Shown one piece after another: positions 27,222 through 36,161 of a stretch of DNA of 47,381 nucleotides. A program made the translations under genes and the position numbers. Below the pieces are notes generated by a model that was given only the letters and a program-made list of their open reading frames with translations, made no database searches and was not told where the DNA came from. The DNA comes from Chloroflexota bacterium (GTDB lineage Bacteria > Chloroflexota > UBA11872), in NCBI GenBank assembly GCA_026707285.1, contig JAPOXD010000056.1, forward strand, positions 1-47,381, read 5' to 3'. Position 1 is the first letter of the stretch. Each line of letters starts with the position of its first letter.

Positions 27222-28975
27222 CGCTTCACGGAAGCTGGCGGCAGGACGTCCTCGAGCGGCGTCAGCGGCTGCCCGGGGTCCGGCGACCGGTCGAAGGCCC
27301 CATTCGGGCCGAACGGATTCAGATTTGAGCCGCTCGAGCTGGCCACGCCGAGGCTCAGCGCCTCCAGATCGCCGAGCTCCGACACGGGCACCCAAAAGAG
27401 CACAACGTCCTCGACGACAATGGCCGCGCCGCCGGTCGGCGTGCGTTCAAACTCCGGCCCGAAGGTGCGAACAAGCCGCCAGCCGCTACGCGTTGCCTCG
27501 ATCCGGTAGTTCTGGTCGGCGCTCTCCAGCACATCGCGGGAGATCATAGGCAGCCGCGGAGGGTCGTTCGCCGGATCGCCGTCGTCGAACACGGCCCAGA
27601 AGGAGCGGAAGAGACTGTCGTCGTCGAGGCGAAACTCGTCGACGAGCGCCATCCAGACCACGAGATACCGCCCCGGAGCGACTTCGGTGGCGCCGCAGAC
27701 CACGGCGGGATTCGCCGGGCCGCAGGCCAGCGCGCCGTCCGGTCCGAACAGCGCGCGCGCGCCTGCGTCGCTCAGGTCGACCACTCCGGCGCCCCAGGTG
27801 TCGATATCAATCGTGGAGTCGCTGCGCACGTTCGCGCTGTCTAGATCGGGGTGGAACAAGTCGTCGATGCCGTCTCGCGCTTCCGCGTCCGGCAGCGCGC
27901 CGAGCTCGGGTAGGAGCCGAATCAACTCCACGATGCCCGCCTCCGGGCCGCCCACGGCTGCCGGGTCGGGCAGGTTCGCATCGACGATGGCGCCCGTCTG
28001 TACGGCGACCAGCCTCGACACCGCCGCCGTGAACTCCTCAGACGTGAGCATCGGCGCGTCCTGCGGCGCCGTGATGTCGACGTCGGCGTTCCAGTCGATG
28101 AGCATGTCGTAGACGCCGGGGAACCCCTCGAGCCGCAGGCGCATCACCACCGGTAGATACGTCTCCGTATCGACCAGCAGCTCTGCAAATTGCCCTTCGC
28201 CAAAGTCGGGGAGTTGGAGGAGAAAGCACGTTTGGCCGTCCGAGCACCCGACCTTGCCGATGACGCTGTAGCCGGGATCGTCGCCCGAGACCCCGAGAGC
28301 CTCGAGATCTTCAATCGCCGTCCCCATGGCGCCGAGCGGCATGGCGAGGTCCTCGGCGACGATCGAGCCCACCCACGGAGTCCAGTTGCCGTCGGCGTCG
28401 TGTCCACGTGCGAATATCATGTTTTCAACTCGAAGCATTTCGATGCTCAGCGGGCGGCCTGAAGACGCGGTGGTCATCAGCGTGCGCATCGAGTCGCCCG
28501 CCGGCCCGGTCTCGACCATCATCGTGAACTCCCCGGGTTTGAATATCGGCGGGCCCAAATCAATCGATACCCGGGTGGCGTTCCCGGCGACGTTCTGGAG
28601 GGCGTCCTCGAACCGGGTGGCGTCGAAGCCCACGGCTTGAGCGCGGCCGAGCGAGGCCTCGGTGGGCGCCGCCGGCGAGGGTCGTGGCGTTGGCGCCGGA
28701 GTGGCGGTCGGTCGGAGTGTTGCCGTTGGGGTTGCGGTGGGAGTTGGCGTGGGTGTGGCTGCCGCGGGGGTGTCCGGCCGCGGCGTCGGCGCGTCGACGA
28801 CGGCGGTTGGCGCCACAGTCTCCGGCGGAGCGGCCTCCTCGCCGCAGGCCGCAACGGCGAGTATGACTGCGGTTCCAAGGGCCAGGATGACGACGGTGGC
28901 CGCGCGACGCAGGCGCTCCGCCTTCCCCGACACCGACGTTTCAGGCACTGGGCGAGGACTCTCCGTGAGGCGCAT
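27218..28975 (-). CDS. Lipoprotein with Thr/Pro linker, paralogue 1
   Basis: About 585 aa. A basic N-terminus and hydrophobic stretch end in a lipobox VAAC (Cys44), followed by a long Thr/Pro/Ala linker to about residue 105. The middle part (about 110-310) has alternating strands and a QLLVDTETYLPV-like segment reminiscent of the LolA/LppX lipid-binding fold. The C-terminal half ends with a domain carrying WRLVRTFGPEFE, VLFWVPVSELGDL and LSLGVAS. The gene is a tandem paralogue of 29098-30807. ATG 28975 is used; TTG 29002 is possible. Function is unknown; a surface-exposed binding role is an inference. Confidence 0.75.
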   Translation of the reverse strand: MRLTESPRPVPETSVSGKAERLRRAATVVILALGTAVILAVAACGEEAAPPETVAPTAVVDAPTPRPDTPAAATPTPTPTATPTATLRPTATPAPTPRPSPAAPTEASLGRAQAVGFDATRFEDALQNVAGNATRVSIDLGPPIFKPGEFTMMVETGPAGDSMRTLMTTASSGRPLSIEMLRVENMIFARGHDADGNWTPWVGSIVAEDLAMPLGAMGTAIEDLEALGVSGDDPGYSVIGKVGCSDGQTCFLLQLPDFGEGQFAELLVDTETYLPVVMRLRLEGFPGVYDMLIDWNADVDITAPQDAPMLTSEEFTAAVSRLVAVQTGAIVDANLPDPAAVGGPEAGIVELIRLLPELGALPDAEARDGIDDLFHPDLDSANVRSDSTIDIDTWGAGVVDLSDAGARALFGPDGALACGPANPAVVCGATEVAPGRYLVVWMALVDEFRLDDDSLFRSFWAVFDDGDPANDPPRLPMISRDVLESADQNYRIEATRSGWRLVRTFGPEFERTPTGGAAIVVEDVVLFWVPVSELGDLEALSLGVASSSGSNLNPFGPNGAFDRSPDPGQPLTPLEDVLPPASVKR

Positions 28976-29097
28976 CAAGCCGAAGCACCACGACTGCGGC
29001 AAGATACGAGAATAGCCGCAGCCCGAGCACCCGCGATCCGACGAGTCCCGGACGCCACGCCGCGACCTGCCTGCAGCCGGTCGCGGGAAGTGACTCT

Positions 29098-30807
29098 CTA
29101 GAACCCGACCTCGTCCAGCGGCGTCAGCGGCTGCTGGGGCTCCGGTGACCGGTCGAGAGTTCCGTTCACGCCATATGGATCATCGACGGGACCGCTGAAG
29201 CTGGCGACGCCCAGGCTCAGGGTGTCCAAATCGCCGAGCTCCGACACCGGCACCCAGAAGACCACGACGTTCGCCAGAATCATGGCCGCGCCGTCGGTCG
29301 GCATCGGCTCCAGCTGCGGGCCGAAGGTGCGGCGCAACTCCCAGCCGCCGGGTATTGCCGCAATCCAATAGTGCGTGTCGCTGCCGTCCAGCACATCGTT
29401 GGCGAACTGGGGCAGGGCTTCCCAATCGTTTGCCGGATCGCCGTCCTGCAAGAGCGACCAGAAGGTGCGGACGTAGGCGGCGTCGTCGAGTGGGACCGGG
29501 TCGAGCATTTCGCTCCAAATCAAGAGGTAGTCCCCTGGGCCGACGGCATCCGCGCCGCAGGCGACGACCGGGTCCACCGAGCCGCAGGGAAACTCGCCGT
29601 TCGGCCCGAACAGCGCGCCCGCCGTGGCCTCCGCCAGCTCAATGCGTCCCGCGCCCCAGTTCCAGATGTCCACCGTGGGGTCGTAGCGCACCTGCGCGAT
29701 GCCGGGGTCGCCGTGGAACAGATCGCCGAGCTCGTCGAGCGCCTCTCCATAGGGCGACGCGCCGAGCTCCAGCCACAAGGCGGCGCGCTCGTCGGGGGCC
29801 ACGATCTCAACGACGGTTGCGGGCTGCCCCCCGGTACTGGGCGGCAGGGTTGGTCCCTGCGCAATTCCCGCCGAGCCGAAGAAGAATCCGATCAGGGCGA
29901 GGCCGAACTCGTCCGGGGACACCTGCTGCGCGTCTTCCGGCGCGCTGATCGAAATATCGGCGTTCCATTCCATGCGCACCTCAACGTCCGTGTCGAAGTC
30001 CTCGCCGAGGAGAGCCGCGCCGCGAAAAGCCACCGGCAGATAGGTCTCGGTATCGACCAGCAACTGCACCGAGGCGTCCTCCGGGCTCGTGAGCACGAAG
30101 CACTGCCGGCCGTCGCCGCAGGCCTCCACGCCGACCGCTTCGATGGGCGCCTGGTCGTCGTCGGGAATCATGTCGTCCAGCAAGTCACCGGCGCCCAGCG
30201 CGTCGATCAGCGCCGGTTCGCCGGCGCCAATCCCCGAGGCCAGCCACGGGCTCTCGGTGCCATCCAGATCCACCGTGCGGAAGTATTGGGTGTCGCCGAT
30301 CACGATCAGCTCGAGGCTCAGCTTTTGGTCGCCCGCACCGAGCGCCATCAGCATGCGCACCGCCTCGTCCGCCGGTACGAGCTCGAGCGTCACCGCGATG
30401 TCGCCCTCGACCATCGGCAGCAGGCCGGCTTTGGTGGTAATGCGGACAGACTCCGGGGGATTGCTGGCGATGGCCTCGTACAGGCGCTCGCGGTCGAAAT
30501 CGGAGGCGTCGAGGGCGGCAGCCGCCGGCTCGGAGGTAGGGGTCGGCGAAGGCGTGGCCGTGGGGCTTGGGCTTGGAGTCGGCGTTGGGGTTGGAGTCTC
30601 CGTGGGCGCGATCGTCGGGGTGGGAGTGGCCGTGGTCGCGGCGGTGGGTGTGGGCGGTTCCGGCGTCGGCGAAGCCGCCGCGGCCGCGACGGTCGGCGTG
30701 GCCGGCGCAGGCGGCGGCTCGTCCTCACCGCAGGCAGCGACAGCCAGCAGCATGACCGCGATTCCGACCGCCAGCAGGATTGTTGGCCCGCCCTTGCGCG
30801 GTCGCAT
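29098..30807 (-). CDS. Lipoprotein with Thr/Pro linker, paralogue 2
   Basis: About 569 aa. From ATG 30807 the signal is short (MRPRKGG, then a hydrophobic run) with lipobox VAAC and Cys26, followed by a Thr/Pro-rich linker to about residue 100. The rest aligns by eye with the downstream paralogue through a QLLVDTETYLPV segment, DGDPANDWE, WELRRTFGPQLE and VVFWVPVSELGDLDTLSLGVAS. The frame stays open to 30915, but that extension would put 36 residues before the signal. A short 122-bp gap separates the stop of this gene from the start of paralogue 1, so one transcript is likely. No known function. Confidence 0.75.
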   Translation of the reverse strand: MRPRKGGPTILLAVGIAVMLLAVAACGEDEPPPAPATPTVAAAAASPTPEPPTPTAATTATPTPTIAPTETPTPTPTPSPSPTATPSPTPTSEPAAAALDASDFDRERLYEAIASNPPESVRITTKAGLLPMVEGDIAVTLELVPADEAVRMLMALGAGDQKLSLELIVIGDTQYFRTVDLDGTESPWLASGIGAGEPALIDALGAGDLLDDMIPDDDQAPIEAVGVEACGDGRQCFVLTSPEDASVQLLVDTETYLPVAFRGAALLGEDFDTDVEVRMEWNADISISAPEDAQQVSPDEFGLALIGFFFGSAGIAQGPTLPPSTGGQPATVVEIVAPDERAALWLELGASPYGEALDELGDLFHGDPGIAQVRYDPTVDIWNWGAGRIELAEATAGALFGPNGEFPCGSVDPVVACGADAVGPGDYLLIWSEMLDPVPLDDAAYVRTFWSLLQDGDPANDWEALPQFANDVLDGSDTHYWIAAIPGGWELRRTFGPQLEPMPTDGAAMILANVVVFWVPVSELGDLDTLSLGVASFSGPVDDPYGVNGTLDRSPEPQQPLTPLDEVGF

Positions 30808-31005
30808 CAAGGACTGCCAACCGTCACGAACATCTGCGCAGCGCATTGGCTGGTCAACCCTGGGAGATCCACTGTCCGAGCATAGCCTCGGCCGTTTCGG
30901 CACCAGTGTGACCAATCCGGCGAAACGGTTCCGCCTGTGTCAGCGTCGGCTGGATTGCCCCGGCTGCCCGTAGCATGGGCCAACTCAAGCGGTCGACCAG
31001 CGGGG

Positions 31006-31045
31006 TTGCGCAGCGACAGACTATGCTTTATGATTTACGTAAGGC
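31006..31045 (+). promoter_or_regulatory. higBA promoter and candidate HigA operator
   Basis: TTGCGC (31006-31011) and TATGAT (31029-31034) are 17 bp apart. The -10 box abuts a perfect 8-bp palindrome TTACGTAA (31035-31042) inside a wider inverted repeat, GCTTTA (31025-31030) and TAAGGC (31040-31045). An antitoxin dimer bound there would block the promoter, as is usual in type II systems. Confidence 0.45.
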
Positions 31046-31051
31046 GTCAGG

Positions 31052-31333
31052 GTGATCCGAAGCTTCCGGGACCGCAAGACTGAACGGTTCTTTGATGGCC
31101 AGGTCGTTCGTGAGTTCCAGGGGTTTGCCGACCAAGCCACGCGTCGGCTGACAATTCTGGATAACGCCGAAGACTTGCGGGATTTGGCTGGCCTGCCAAG
31201 CAATCGGCTGGAGTCGCTCGCCGGCAATCGGTCGGGCGCCTATAGCATTCGAATCAATCGTCAGTGGCGCGTCTGCTTCCGGTGGGACGACGATGGGCCG
31301 TACGACGTCGAGATCGTGGACTACCACCGATAA
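31052..31333 (+). CDS. higB: HigB-type toxin (RelE/ParE superfamily)
   Basis: 93 aa. MIRSFRD.KTERFF at the start, LDNAEDLRDLA in the middle and YSIRINRQWRVCFRW near the end are typical of HigB, a ribosome-dependent mRNA endonuclease. GTG 31052 is preceded by AAGG 7 nt upstream. The toxin gene comes first, as in other higBA loci. The stop TAA overlaps the Shine-Dalgarno of the antitoxin gene (AGGAGG at 31333-31338), so the two are translationally coupled. Confidence 0.93.
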   Translation: MIRSFRDRKTERFFDGQVVREFQGFADQATRRLTILDNAEDLRDLAGLPSNRLESLAGNRSGAYSIRINRQWRVCFRWDDDGPYDVEIVDYHR

Positions 31334-31344
31334 GGAGGCCGGTG

Positions 31345-31680
31345 ATGTCGATGACCAACCGCATGCGACCGGTGCATCCGGGTGAGATTTTGGGCGGCGA
31401 GCTGGACGAACTTGGCCTTTCAGCCAATGCGCTCGCGAAGGCCCTAGCCGTCCCGACCAACCGAATCACGGCCATCCTGAAGGGCCAACGGGGAGTCACG
31501 GCGGACACCGCGCTGCGCTTGTCGCGCTACTTCGGCACCACACCGCAGTTCTGGCTGAACCTCCAGAAGACCTTTGAATTGCGTGCGGCCGAGCTAAGGT
31601 CTGGGCCCGACATCGCCGAACGCGTTCAGCCGCGGGTGCCGACCCACACTGCGTCGGCCCATCTGCCGCCAGCACATTGA
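31345..31680 (+). CDS. higA: HigA-type antitoxin (XRE family)
   Basis: 111 aa with a helix-turn-helix: HPGEILGGELDELGLSANALAKAL, then the recognition helix PTNRITAILKGQRGVTADTA and the RYFGTTPQFWLNLQ end that defines the HigA/VapI group. ATG 31345 is chosen because AGGAGG lies 6 nt upstream. It neutralises HigB by binding and probably represses its own promoter. The C-terminal 25 residues are Pro/Thr-rich and not conserved. Confidence 0.94.
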   Translation: MSMTNRMRPVHPGEILGGELDELGLSANALAKALAVPTNRITAILKGQRGVTADTALRLSRYFGTTPQFWLNLQKTFELRAAELRSGPDIAERVQPRVPTHTASAHLPPAH

Positions 31681-31777
31681 GCGTCGAAGCAGCGTAGGCT
31701 CTTTCAAGCTCGTCGTCCGGGCACTCGCCTGGGAGACGATGCGCTGAATAAGACCTTCAGACAGCGACCGACTCTGG

Positions 31778-32836
31778 CTAGGGAGTGAAGTCCATCTCCG
31801 GCGTCAGGCGCTGGGCGAAGTCGGCCAGGAGGTCGGCGGCCTGGTTGGCCACGTCGAGCGAGATGATTTCCGACGGCGTGTGCATGTAGCGCAGCGGCAC
31901 GCTTACGAGGCCCGTCGCCACACCGGCCCGCGAAAGCTGCATGGCGTTGGCGTCGGTGCCGGTGCCGCGGGGCTCGGCTTCTATCTGGATTTCCATCCCG
32001 AGCGCCTCGGCGCTTTCCATCAGCAGCCGCTCAACCACCGGGTTCACGTTGGCGCCGCGGGTAATTACGGGACCGCCGTCCAGGCTGATGTCGCCGGCGG
32101 TGACCTTGCTGACGTTGGGATGATCGGTGGCGTGGGTCACGTCTACGGCGACGCCGACCAGCGGGTCGATGCCAAATGTGCTCGTGGTGGCGCCGCGCAG
32201 GCCCAACTCTTCCTGCACCGTGGCCACCGAGACCACTTCGGCGGAGCACTTGGCGGCGTCGACGCGCCGCAGCGCCTCGGCCACCACCCAGGCGCCGATC
32301 TTGTTGTCGAAGGCGCGCGCCACCCCCAGCCCGTTGCGCAGCGGCCGCATGCCGAGCTCATAGGTCACCGCGTCGCCTACGCGAACCAGCGACTCCGCCT
32401 CGGCCTTGTCGCTCACGCCGATGTCGATCCAGATGTCTTCGACTTTCTGCACCTTGCCGCGCTCATCGCGAGGCGTCAGGTGCACCGCCCGTCGCCCGGT
32501 CACGCCGCGCACCGGGCCGTCCTGCGCGTGGACGATCACGCGCCGCCCCGAGATCAGGCTCGGGTCGTGACCGCCGATGGTGTTGAAGTACAGGAAGCCC
32601 TGATCCGAGATGTAGTTGACTTGCAGGCCAAGCTCGTCACAGTGCCCGGCGAACATCAGGCGCGGGCTCCCGCCAGCGTTACGTGTCGCGATGACGTTGC
32701 CGTGCACGTCGCTGCGCACCTCGTCGGCAAACTCGGCGACCGCTTCGTGCCAGACCTTGCGCACGGCCTGCTCGTAGCCGGACGGGCTCGGCGCGTCGAT
32801 CAGCCGCTGCAGAAACTCCCGGCCGGCGTCGTCCAT
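31778..32836 (-). CDS. M42 family metallopeptidase
   Basis: 352 aa, full length for tetrahedral aminopeptidases of family M42. The dinuclear metal ligands are visible: His65 and Asp67 in AGHCDELG, Asp177 in FDNKIG, Glu209/Glu210 in QEELGLRG, Asp232 in VDVTH and a His in MHTPSEI near the C-terminus. It removes N-terminal residues from peptides in the cytoplasm. It follows the EF-G-like gene with a gap of only 8 bp, so the two are probably cotranscribed. Confidence 0.93.
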   Translation of the reverse strand: MDDAGREFLQRLIDAPSPSGYEQAVRKVWHEAVAEFADEVRSDVHGNVIATRNAGGSPRLMFAGHCDELGLQVNYISDQGFLYFNTIGGHDPSLISGRRVIVHAQDGPVRGVTGRRAVHLTPRDERGKVQKVEDIWIDIGVSDKAEAESLVRVGDAVTYELGMRPLRNGLGVARAFDNKIGAWVVAEALRRVDAAKCSAEVVSVATVQEELGLRGATTSTFGIDPLVGVAVDVTHATDHPNVSKVTAGDISLDGGPVITRGANVNPVVERLLMESAEALGMEIQIEAEPRGTGTDANAMQLSRAGVATGLVSVPLRYMHTPSEIISLDVANQAADLLADFAQRLTPEMDFTP

Positions 32837-32844
32837 CCGGCGCG

Positions 32845-34908
32845 CTAGCCGTCCGCGGCGGCCGCCTCGGTGACGAGGCGATCCTGCACGTGCGGCGGCA
32901 CTTCCTGGTAGCGGACGAATTCGCTGGTGAACTGCCCCCGCCCCTGCGTGATCGAGCGCAGGTCGGTGGCGTAGCGCTGCACCTCCGCCTTGGGCACCTC
33001 GACCTCGACGATGGTGGCGCCGTCGTAGTCGGCGGGATTCATGCCCAGCACGTGTCCGCGCCGCGCGCTGATGTCGCCGATCACGTCACCCGTGTTGAGG
33101 TCCGGGATTTCGATGGCCAGCTTGACGATTGGCTCCAGGATCACGGGGCTGGCCTGGTGGTAGCCGTCCTCCACCGCCAGCCGGGCGGCGTTACGGAAGG
33201 ACTCGTCGGACGAGTCGACGTCGTGATACTGGCCGTCGAACGCCGCCGCCTTGATGTCCACCACGGGGAAGCCCGCCAGCGCGCCCTTGACAAAGCACTC
33301 GACGAGCCCCTTTTCCACGGCGGGCAGGTACTGCCTGGGGATCGCGCCGCCCTTGATGCGGTCCTCGAACTCGAAGCCCGCGCCGCGCTCCCGCGGAGAG
33401 AACTCGATGTGCACGTCGCCGAACTGTCCGCGACCGCCGGATTGCCGCTTGTGCCGCCCGTGCGCGTTCACGGTCTTGCGGATGGTTTCGAGATAGGGCA
33501 CCCGCGGCACGTCCGCCAGCAGGTTCACGCCGAACTTTCGCCGGATGCGCTCGAGGCTGATGTGCACGTGCGACTCGCCCAGGCCGGCCAAGATGGTTTC
33601 GCCGGTCTGGTCGTCGCGCCGCACCTGCAGCGATGGGTCCTCCTCGGCGATCCGCGCCAGCACCTGGCCCATCTTGTCCAGGTCGGCCTGGGTCGCGGGC
33701 GTGATGGCGGCCTCGAACAGCGGCGTGGGCATCTCCAGCGCGCCCATCTTGTGCGGGGAGCCGTCCGACACCAGCGTGTCGCCGGTGGCGACGTTGTCCA
33801 GCTTGGTGACGAAGGCGATGTCGCCGGCCACGACGACTCCCGCTTGCTCGCCGCCCTTGCCCACCGGGTATTGGAATCCCGTGAGGCGCTCGTTTCTGCC
33901 GCTGGTCTGGTTGCGCAACTCGACGTCCCCCGGGATCGTCCCGGTGTAAAGGCGCAGCAGGGACACCTTGCCCACGAACGGGTCGGCCAGGGTCTTGAAC
34001 ACCTGGGCGACGATCGGGCCGTCGCCGGCGAAGTCAATGGTCGCGCCGTTTGCAGTGGGAGCGACGGGCAGGTCGGACGGCGCCGGCAACACGGCGGTGA
34101 TGGCGTCGAGCAGTTCGCGCGCGCCGTGGGTGGCCGTGGCGGCGGTGAACACGACCGGGTAAATCTCACCCGCGCGCACGCCCGCCCGCAGCGCCCGCTC
34201 CAGGTCCGCGCGCTCGAACTCTTCGCCTTCCAGGTACTTCTCCAGCAGGTCGTCGTCGGTTGCTGCCACGGCGTCGGTGAGTTGCTCGCGCGCGATCTCG
34301 ACCGTCTCGGCCAAGGCGTCGGGCACCGGAATCGGCTCGCTGCCGCCGTCGGTGAACGCGCGGGCCGTGCCGTCCAGCAGATCGACCACCCCGTCAAACG
34401 CCGGCGCCTCGCCCACCGGGATCTGGATGGGGGCGATGGCCGCGCCAAACTTGTCGCGCAGCTCCTGGACGACGTCTTCCCAGCTCACATTTTCGCGGTC
34501 CATGCGATTCACGACCACGAGCCGCGGGCGGTCCCGCCGGTCGACGAGCCGCCACACGATTTCGGTGCCGACCTGGATGCCGGCCGTGGCGTCGATCACC
34601 ACGATTGCCGCATCCGCCGCCCGCAGTCCCGAGACCACGTCGCCGATGAAGTCGGGATATCCCGGCGTGTCGATGACGTTGACGGTGGCGCCGCGCCAGG
34701 GACACGGCACGACCGAGAGGTTGATGGACATGCCCCGTTCCACCTCGTCCGGGTCGAAGTCGGAGATGGTGTTGCCGTCTTCCACCCGACCGAGTCGCGA
34801 GGTTTGCCCGGTCACATAGGCCATGGCCTCGGTGAGCGAGGTCTTGCCGGCGCCGCTGTGCGCCACGAACACCACGTTCCGGATCGTGTCGCTGTTGTCC
34901 CGATCCAT
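32845..34908 (-). CDS. Elongation factor G-like GTPase (EF-G2 type)
   Basis: 687 aa from ATG 34908. The G motifs are HSGAGKT (17-23; canonical EF-G has HIDAGKT), RGMSI in switch I, DTPG (80-83) and NRMD (134-137). Domains II to V follow in full, with the GKGGEQAG and GESHVHISLERIRRKF segments. The altered P-loop places it in the EF-G-like group (FusA2 of mycobacteria), whose role beside the main EF-G is unclear; it need not be the translocase. The frame remains open far upstream only because it runs antisense to proB. AAGGA lies about 11 nt before the ATG. Confidence 0.92.
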   Translation of the reverse strand: MDRDNSDTIRNVVFVAHSGAGKTSLTEAMAYVTGQTSRLGRVEDGNTISDFDPDEVERGMSINLSVVPCPWRGATVNVIDTPGYPDFIGDVVSGLRAADAAIVVIDATAGIQVGTEIVWRLVDRRDRPRLVVVNRMDRENVSWEDVVQELRDKFGAAIAPIQIPVGEAPAFDGVVDLLDGTARAFTDGGSEPIPVPDALAETVEIAREQLTDAVAATDDDLLEKYLEGEEFERADLERALRAGVRAGEIYPVVFTAATATHGARELLDAITAVLPAPSDLPVAPTANGATIDFAGDGPIVAQVFKTLADPFVGKVSLLRLYTGTIPGDVELRNQTSGRNERLTGFQYPVGKGGEQAGVVVAGDIAFVTKLDNVATGDTLVSDGSPHKMGALEMPTPLFEAAITPATQADLDKMGQVLARIAEEDPSLQVRRDDQTGETILAGLGESHVHISLERIRRKFGVNLLADVPRVPYLETIRKTVNAHGRHKRQSGGRGQFGDVHIEFSPRERGAGFEFEDRIKGGAIPRQYLPAVEKGLVECFVKGALAGFPVVDIKAAAFDGQYHDVDSSDESFRNAARLAVEDGYHQASPVILEPIVKLAIEIPDLNTGDVIGDISARRGHVLGMNPADYDGATIVEVEVPKAEVQRYATDLRSITQGRGQFTSEFVRYQEVPPHVQDRLVTEAAAADG

Positions 34909-34965
34909 GGCCGTGTGTTCCTTCGGGCTGGGCGCGCCACGAGGCGCGCGGCGCGGGGGAGCGCC

Positions 34966-34971
34966 ATTATA
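34966..34971 (-). promoter_or_regulatory. Candidate -10 box for the EF-G-like gene
   Basis: On the minus strand the hexamer is a perfect TATAAT. No convincing -35 box lies 16-18 bp upstream. Transcription would begin near 34959, about 50 nt before the start codon. Confidence 0.4.
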
Positions 34972-34983
34972 TCGGCGAGTCCC

Positions 34984-34989
34984 TACAAT
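34984..34989 (+). promoter_or_regulatory. Candidate -10 box for proBA
   Basis: TACAAT on the plus strand would give a leader of about 36 nt to the proB ATG. The same hexamer serves as the dnaE -10 box. No clear -35 box is seen. It lies close to the divergent TATAAT, so the two promoters would overlap. Confidence 0.35.
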
Positions 34990-35031
34990 CACGCACCCGA
35001 GCGGCAAGTCGGAACTGAAGCCCCGGTCACC

Positions 35032-36144
35032 ATGTCTGGTCGAAAGCGCATCGTCGTCAAGTGCGGCACACAGCTGCTCACGACGCCTGCCGGCCTCAAC
35101 GAGGCGTACATCGAGCAGATCGCGGCGCAGATTTCCTCGCTCATCCGCGACGGCGCGGAGGTGGTGCTGGTGTCGTCCGGGGCCGTGGCGGCAGGACGCG
35201 CCAAGCTCCACCTGCAGGGCAATCAGCTCACCACGCGGCAGGTCTTGGCCGCCGTGGGACAGGCGCCGCTCATTGCGCGCTACGGCACCGTGTTCGCGGC
35301 GCACGACATCACCGTGGCGCAGACGCTGATGTCCCGCGCCGACCTGACCACGCGCGATGGGTTTCTCAACGCGCGCAACGCCCTCACCGGATTGCTCGAT
35401 CAGGGCGTGTTGCCCATCGCCAACGAGAACGACGTGGTAGCGACGGAGGAACTGCGGTTTGGCGACAACGACCCGCTGTCGGCCCTGATCGCGCAACTGG
35501 TCGATGCCGATTTGCTGATCCTGCTGACGGCGACCGACGGTCTCTATACGGGCGATCCTCGTCGCCATCCGGATGCCGAGCTGATTCGAGACGGACATGT
35601 GATGACGGACGAGTTGCTGGCCAGCGCGGCGGGGGCGGCCGGCGCCGGCGGGTCGGGAGGCGTCCGGTCGAAGGTCGAGGCGGCGCGCAGCGCCAGCTTC
35701 GACGGTATCGAGGTCGTCGTCGCCGGCGGCAATGAGCCCGATGTGCTCCCGCGCATCGCTGCCGGCGAACGCATCGGCACGCGATTTGCGCCGCGGGAGG
35801 TGACTCGCACCAGCCGGGCCCGCTGGCTCAGCTCCGCGGCCACCGAGCGCGGCACCTTGCGCGTCGACGGTGGCGCCAAGCACGCGCTCACCGATTCCGG
35901 GCGGAGTCTGCTTCCCGCCGGCATTTGCGCCGTGGATGGCGACTTCATCCGGGGGGACGTGGTGGCGGTTGCCGGCCCGGACGATCGAGTCTTCGCCCGC
36001 GGACTCGTAAACTATGCCTCGCACGACTTGGTGCGAATCCTGGGTCGGCCGTCACACTTGATCGCGTCGATCCTCGACTACGATCATGGAGCGGAAGCCG
36101 TGCATCGCAATAACCTGGTTTTGCTCGACAGTGCCCAGGCCTGA
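35032..36144 (+). CDS. proB: Glutamate 5-kinase
   Basis: 370 aa. It catalyses the first step of proline synthesis, ATP-dependent phosphorylation of glutamate. The amino acid kinase domain shows IVVKCGTQLL, VSSGAVAAGR, NENDVVATEELRFGDND and GGSGGVRSKVEAA. A PUA domain covers about residues 275-360 (GTLRVDGGAKHAL, DFIRGDVVAV, ARGLVNY). ATG 35032 starts exactly at the conserved N-terminus. It is followed by proA after 14 bp. The long open frame upstream is antisense to the EF-G-like gene and is not coding. Confidence 0.97.
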   Translation: MSGRKRIVVKCGTQLLTTPAGLNEAYIEQIAAQISSLIRDGAEVVLVSSGAVAAGRAKLHLQGNQLTTRQVLAAVGQAPLIARYGTVFAAHDITVAQTLMSRADLTTRDGFLNARNALTGLLDQGVLPIANENDVVATEELRFGDNDPLSALIAQLVDADLLILLTATDGLYTGDPRRHPDAELIRDGHVMTDELLASAAGAAGAGGSGGVRSKVEAARSASFDGIEVVVAGGNEPDVLPRIAAGERIGTRFAPREVTRTSRARWLSSAATERGTLRVDGGAKHALTDSGRSLLPAGICAVDGDFIRGDVVAVAGPDDRVFARGLVNYASHDLVRILGRPSHLIASILDYDHGAEAVHRNNLVLLDSAQA

Positions 36145-36146
36145 CC

Positions 36147-36161
36147 GAGGAGGTCGTCATT
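36147..36161 (+). promoter_or_regulatory. Strong Shine-Dalgarno before an ATT start codon of proA
   Basis: GAGGAGG (36147-36153) is followed by 5 nt and then ATT (36159-36161). No ATG, GTG or TTG exists in the proA frame from here until ATG 36288, although conserved ProA sequence is already being encoded. Confidence 0.6.

Noticed and set aside
30540-30720. CRISPR-like short repeats
   Set aside because: The periodicity comes from codons of a Thr/Pro linker in a lipoprotein. Units are 6-9 bp and there are no spacers.
30892-30928. Inverted repeat CCGTTTCG / CGAAACGG as a terminator or operator
   Set aside because: The arms are perfect but 21 nt apart with no T-run and no clear promoter next to them, so no function can be assigned.
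32890-35031. 714 open codons upstream of the proB ATG
   Set aside because: They are antisense to the EF-G-like gene, and ProB homology starts exactly at ATG 35032.
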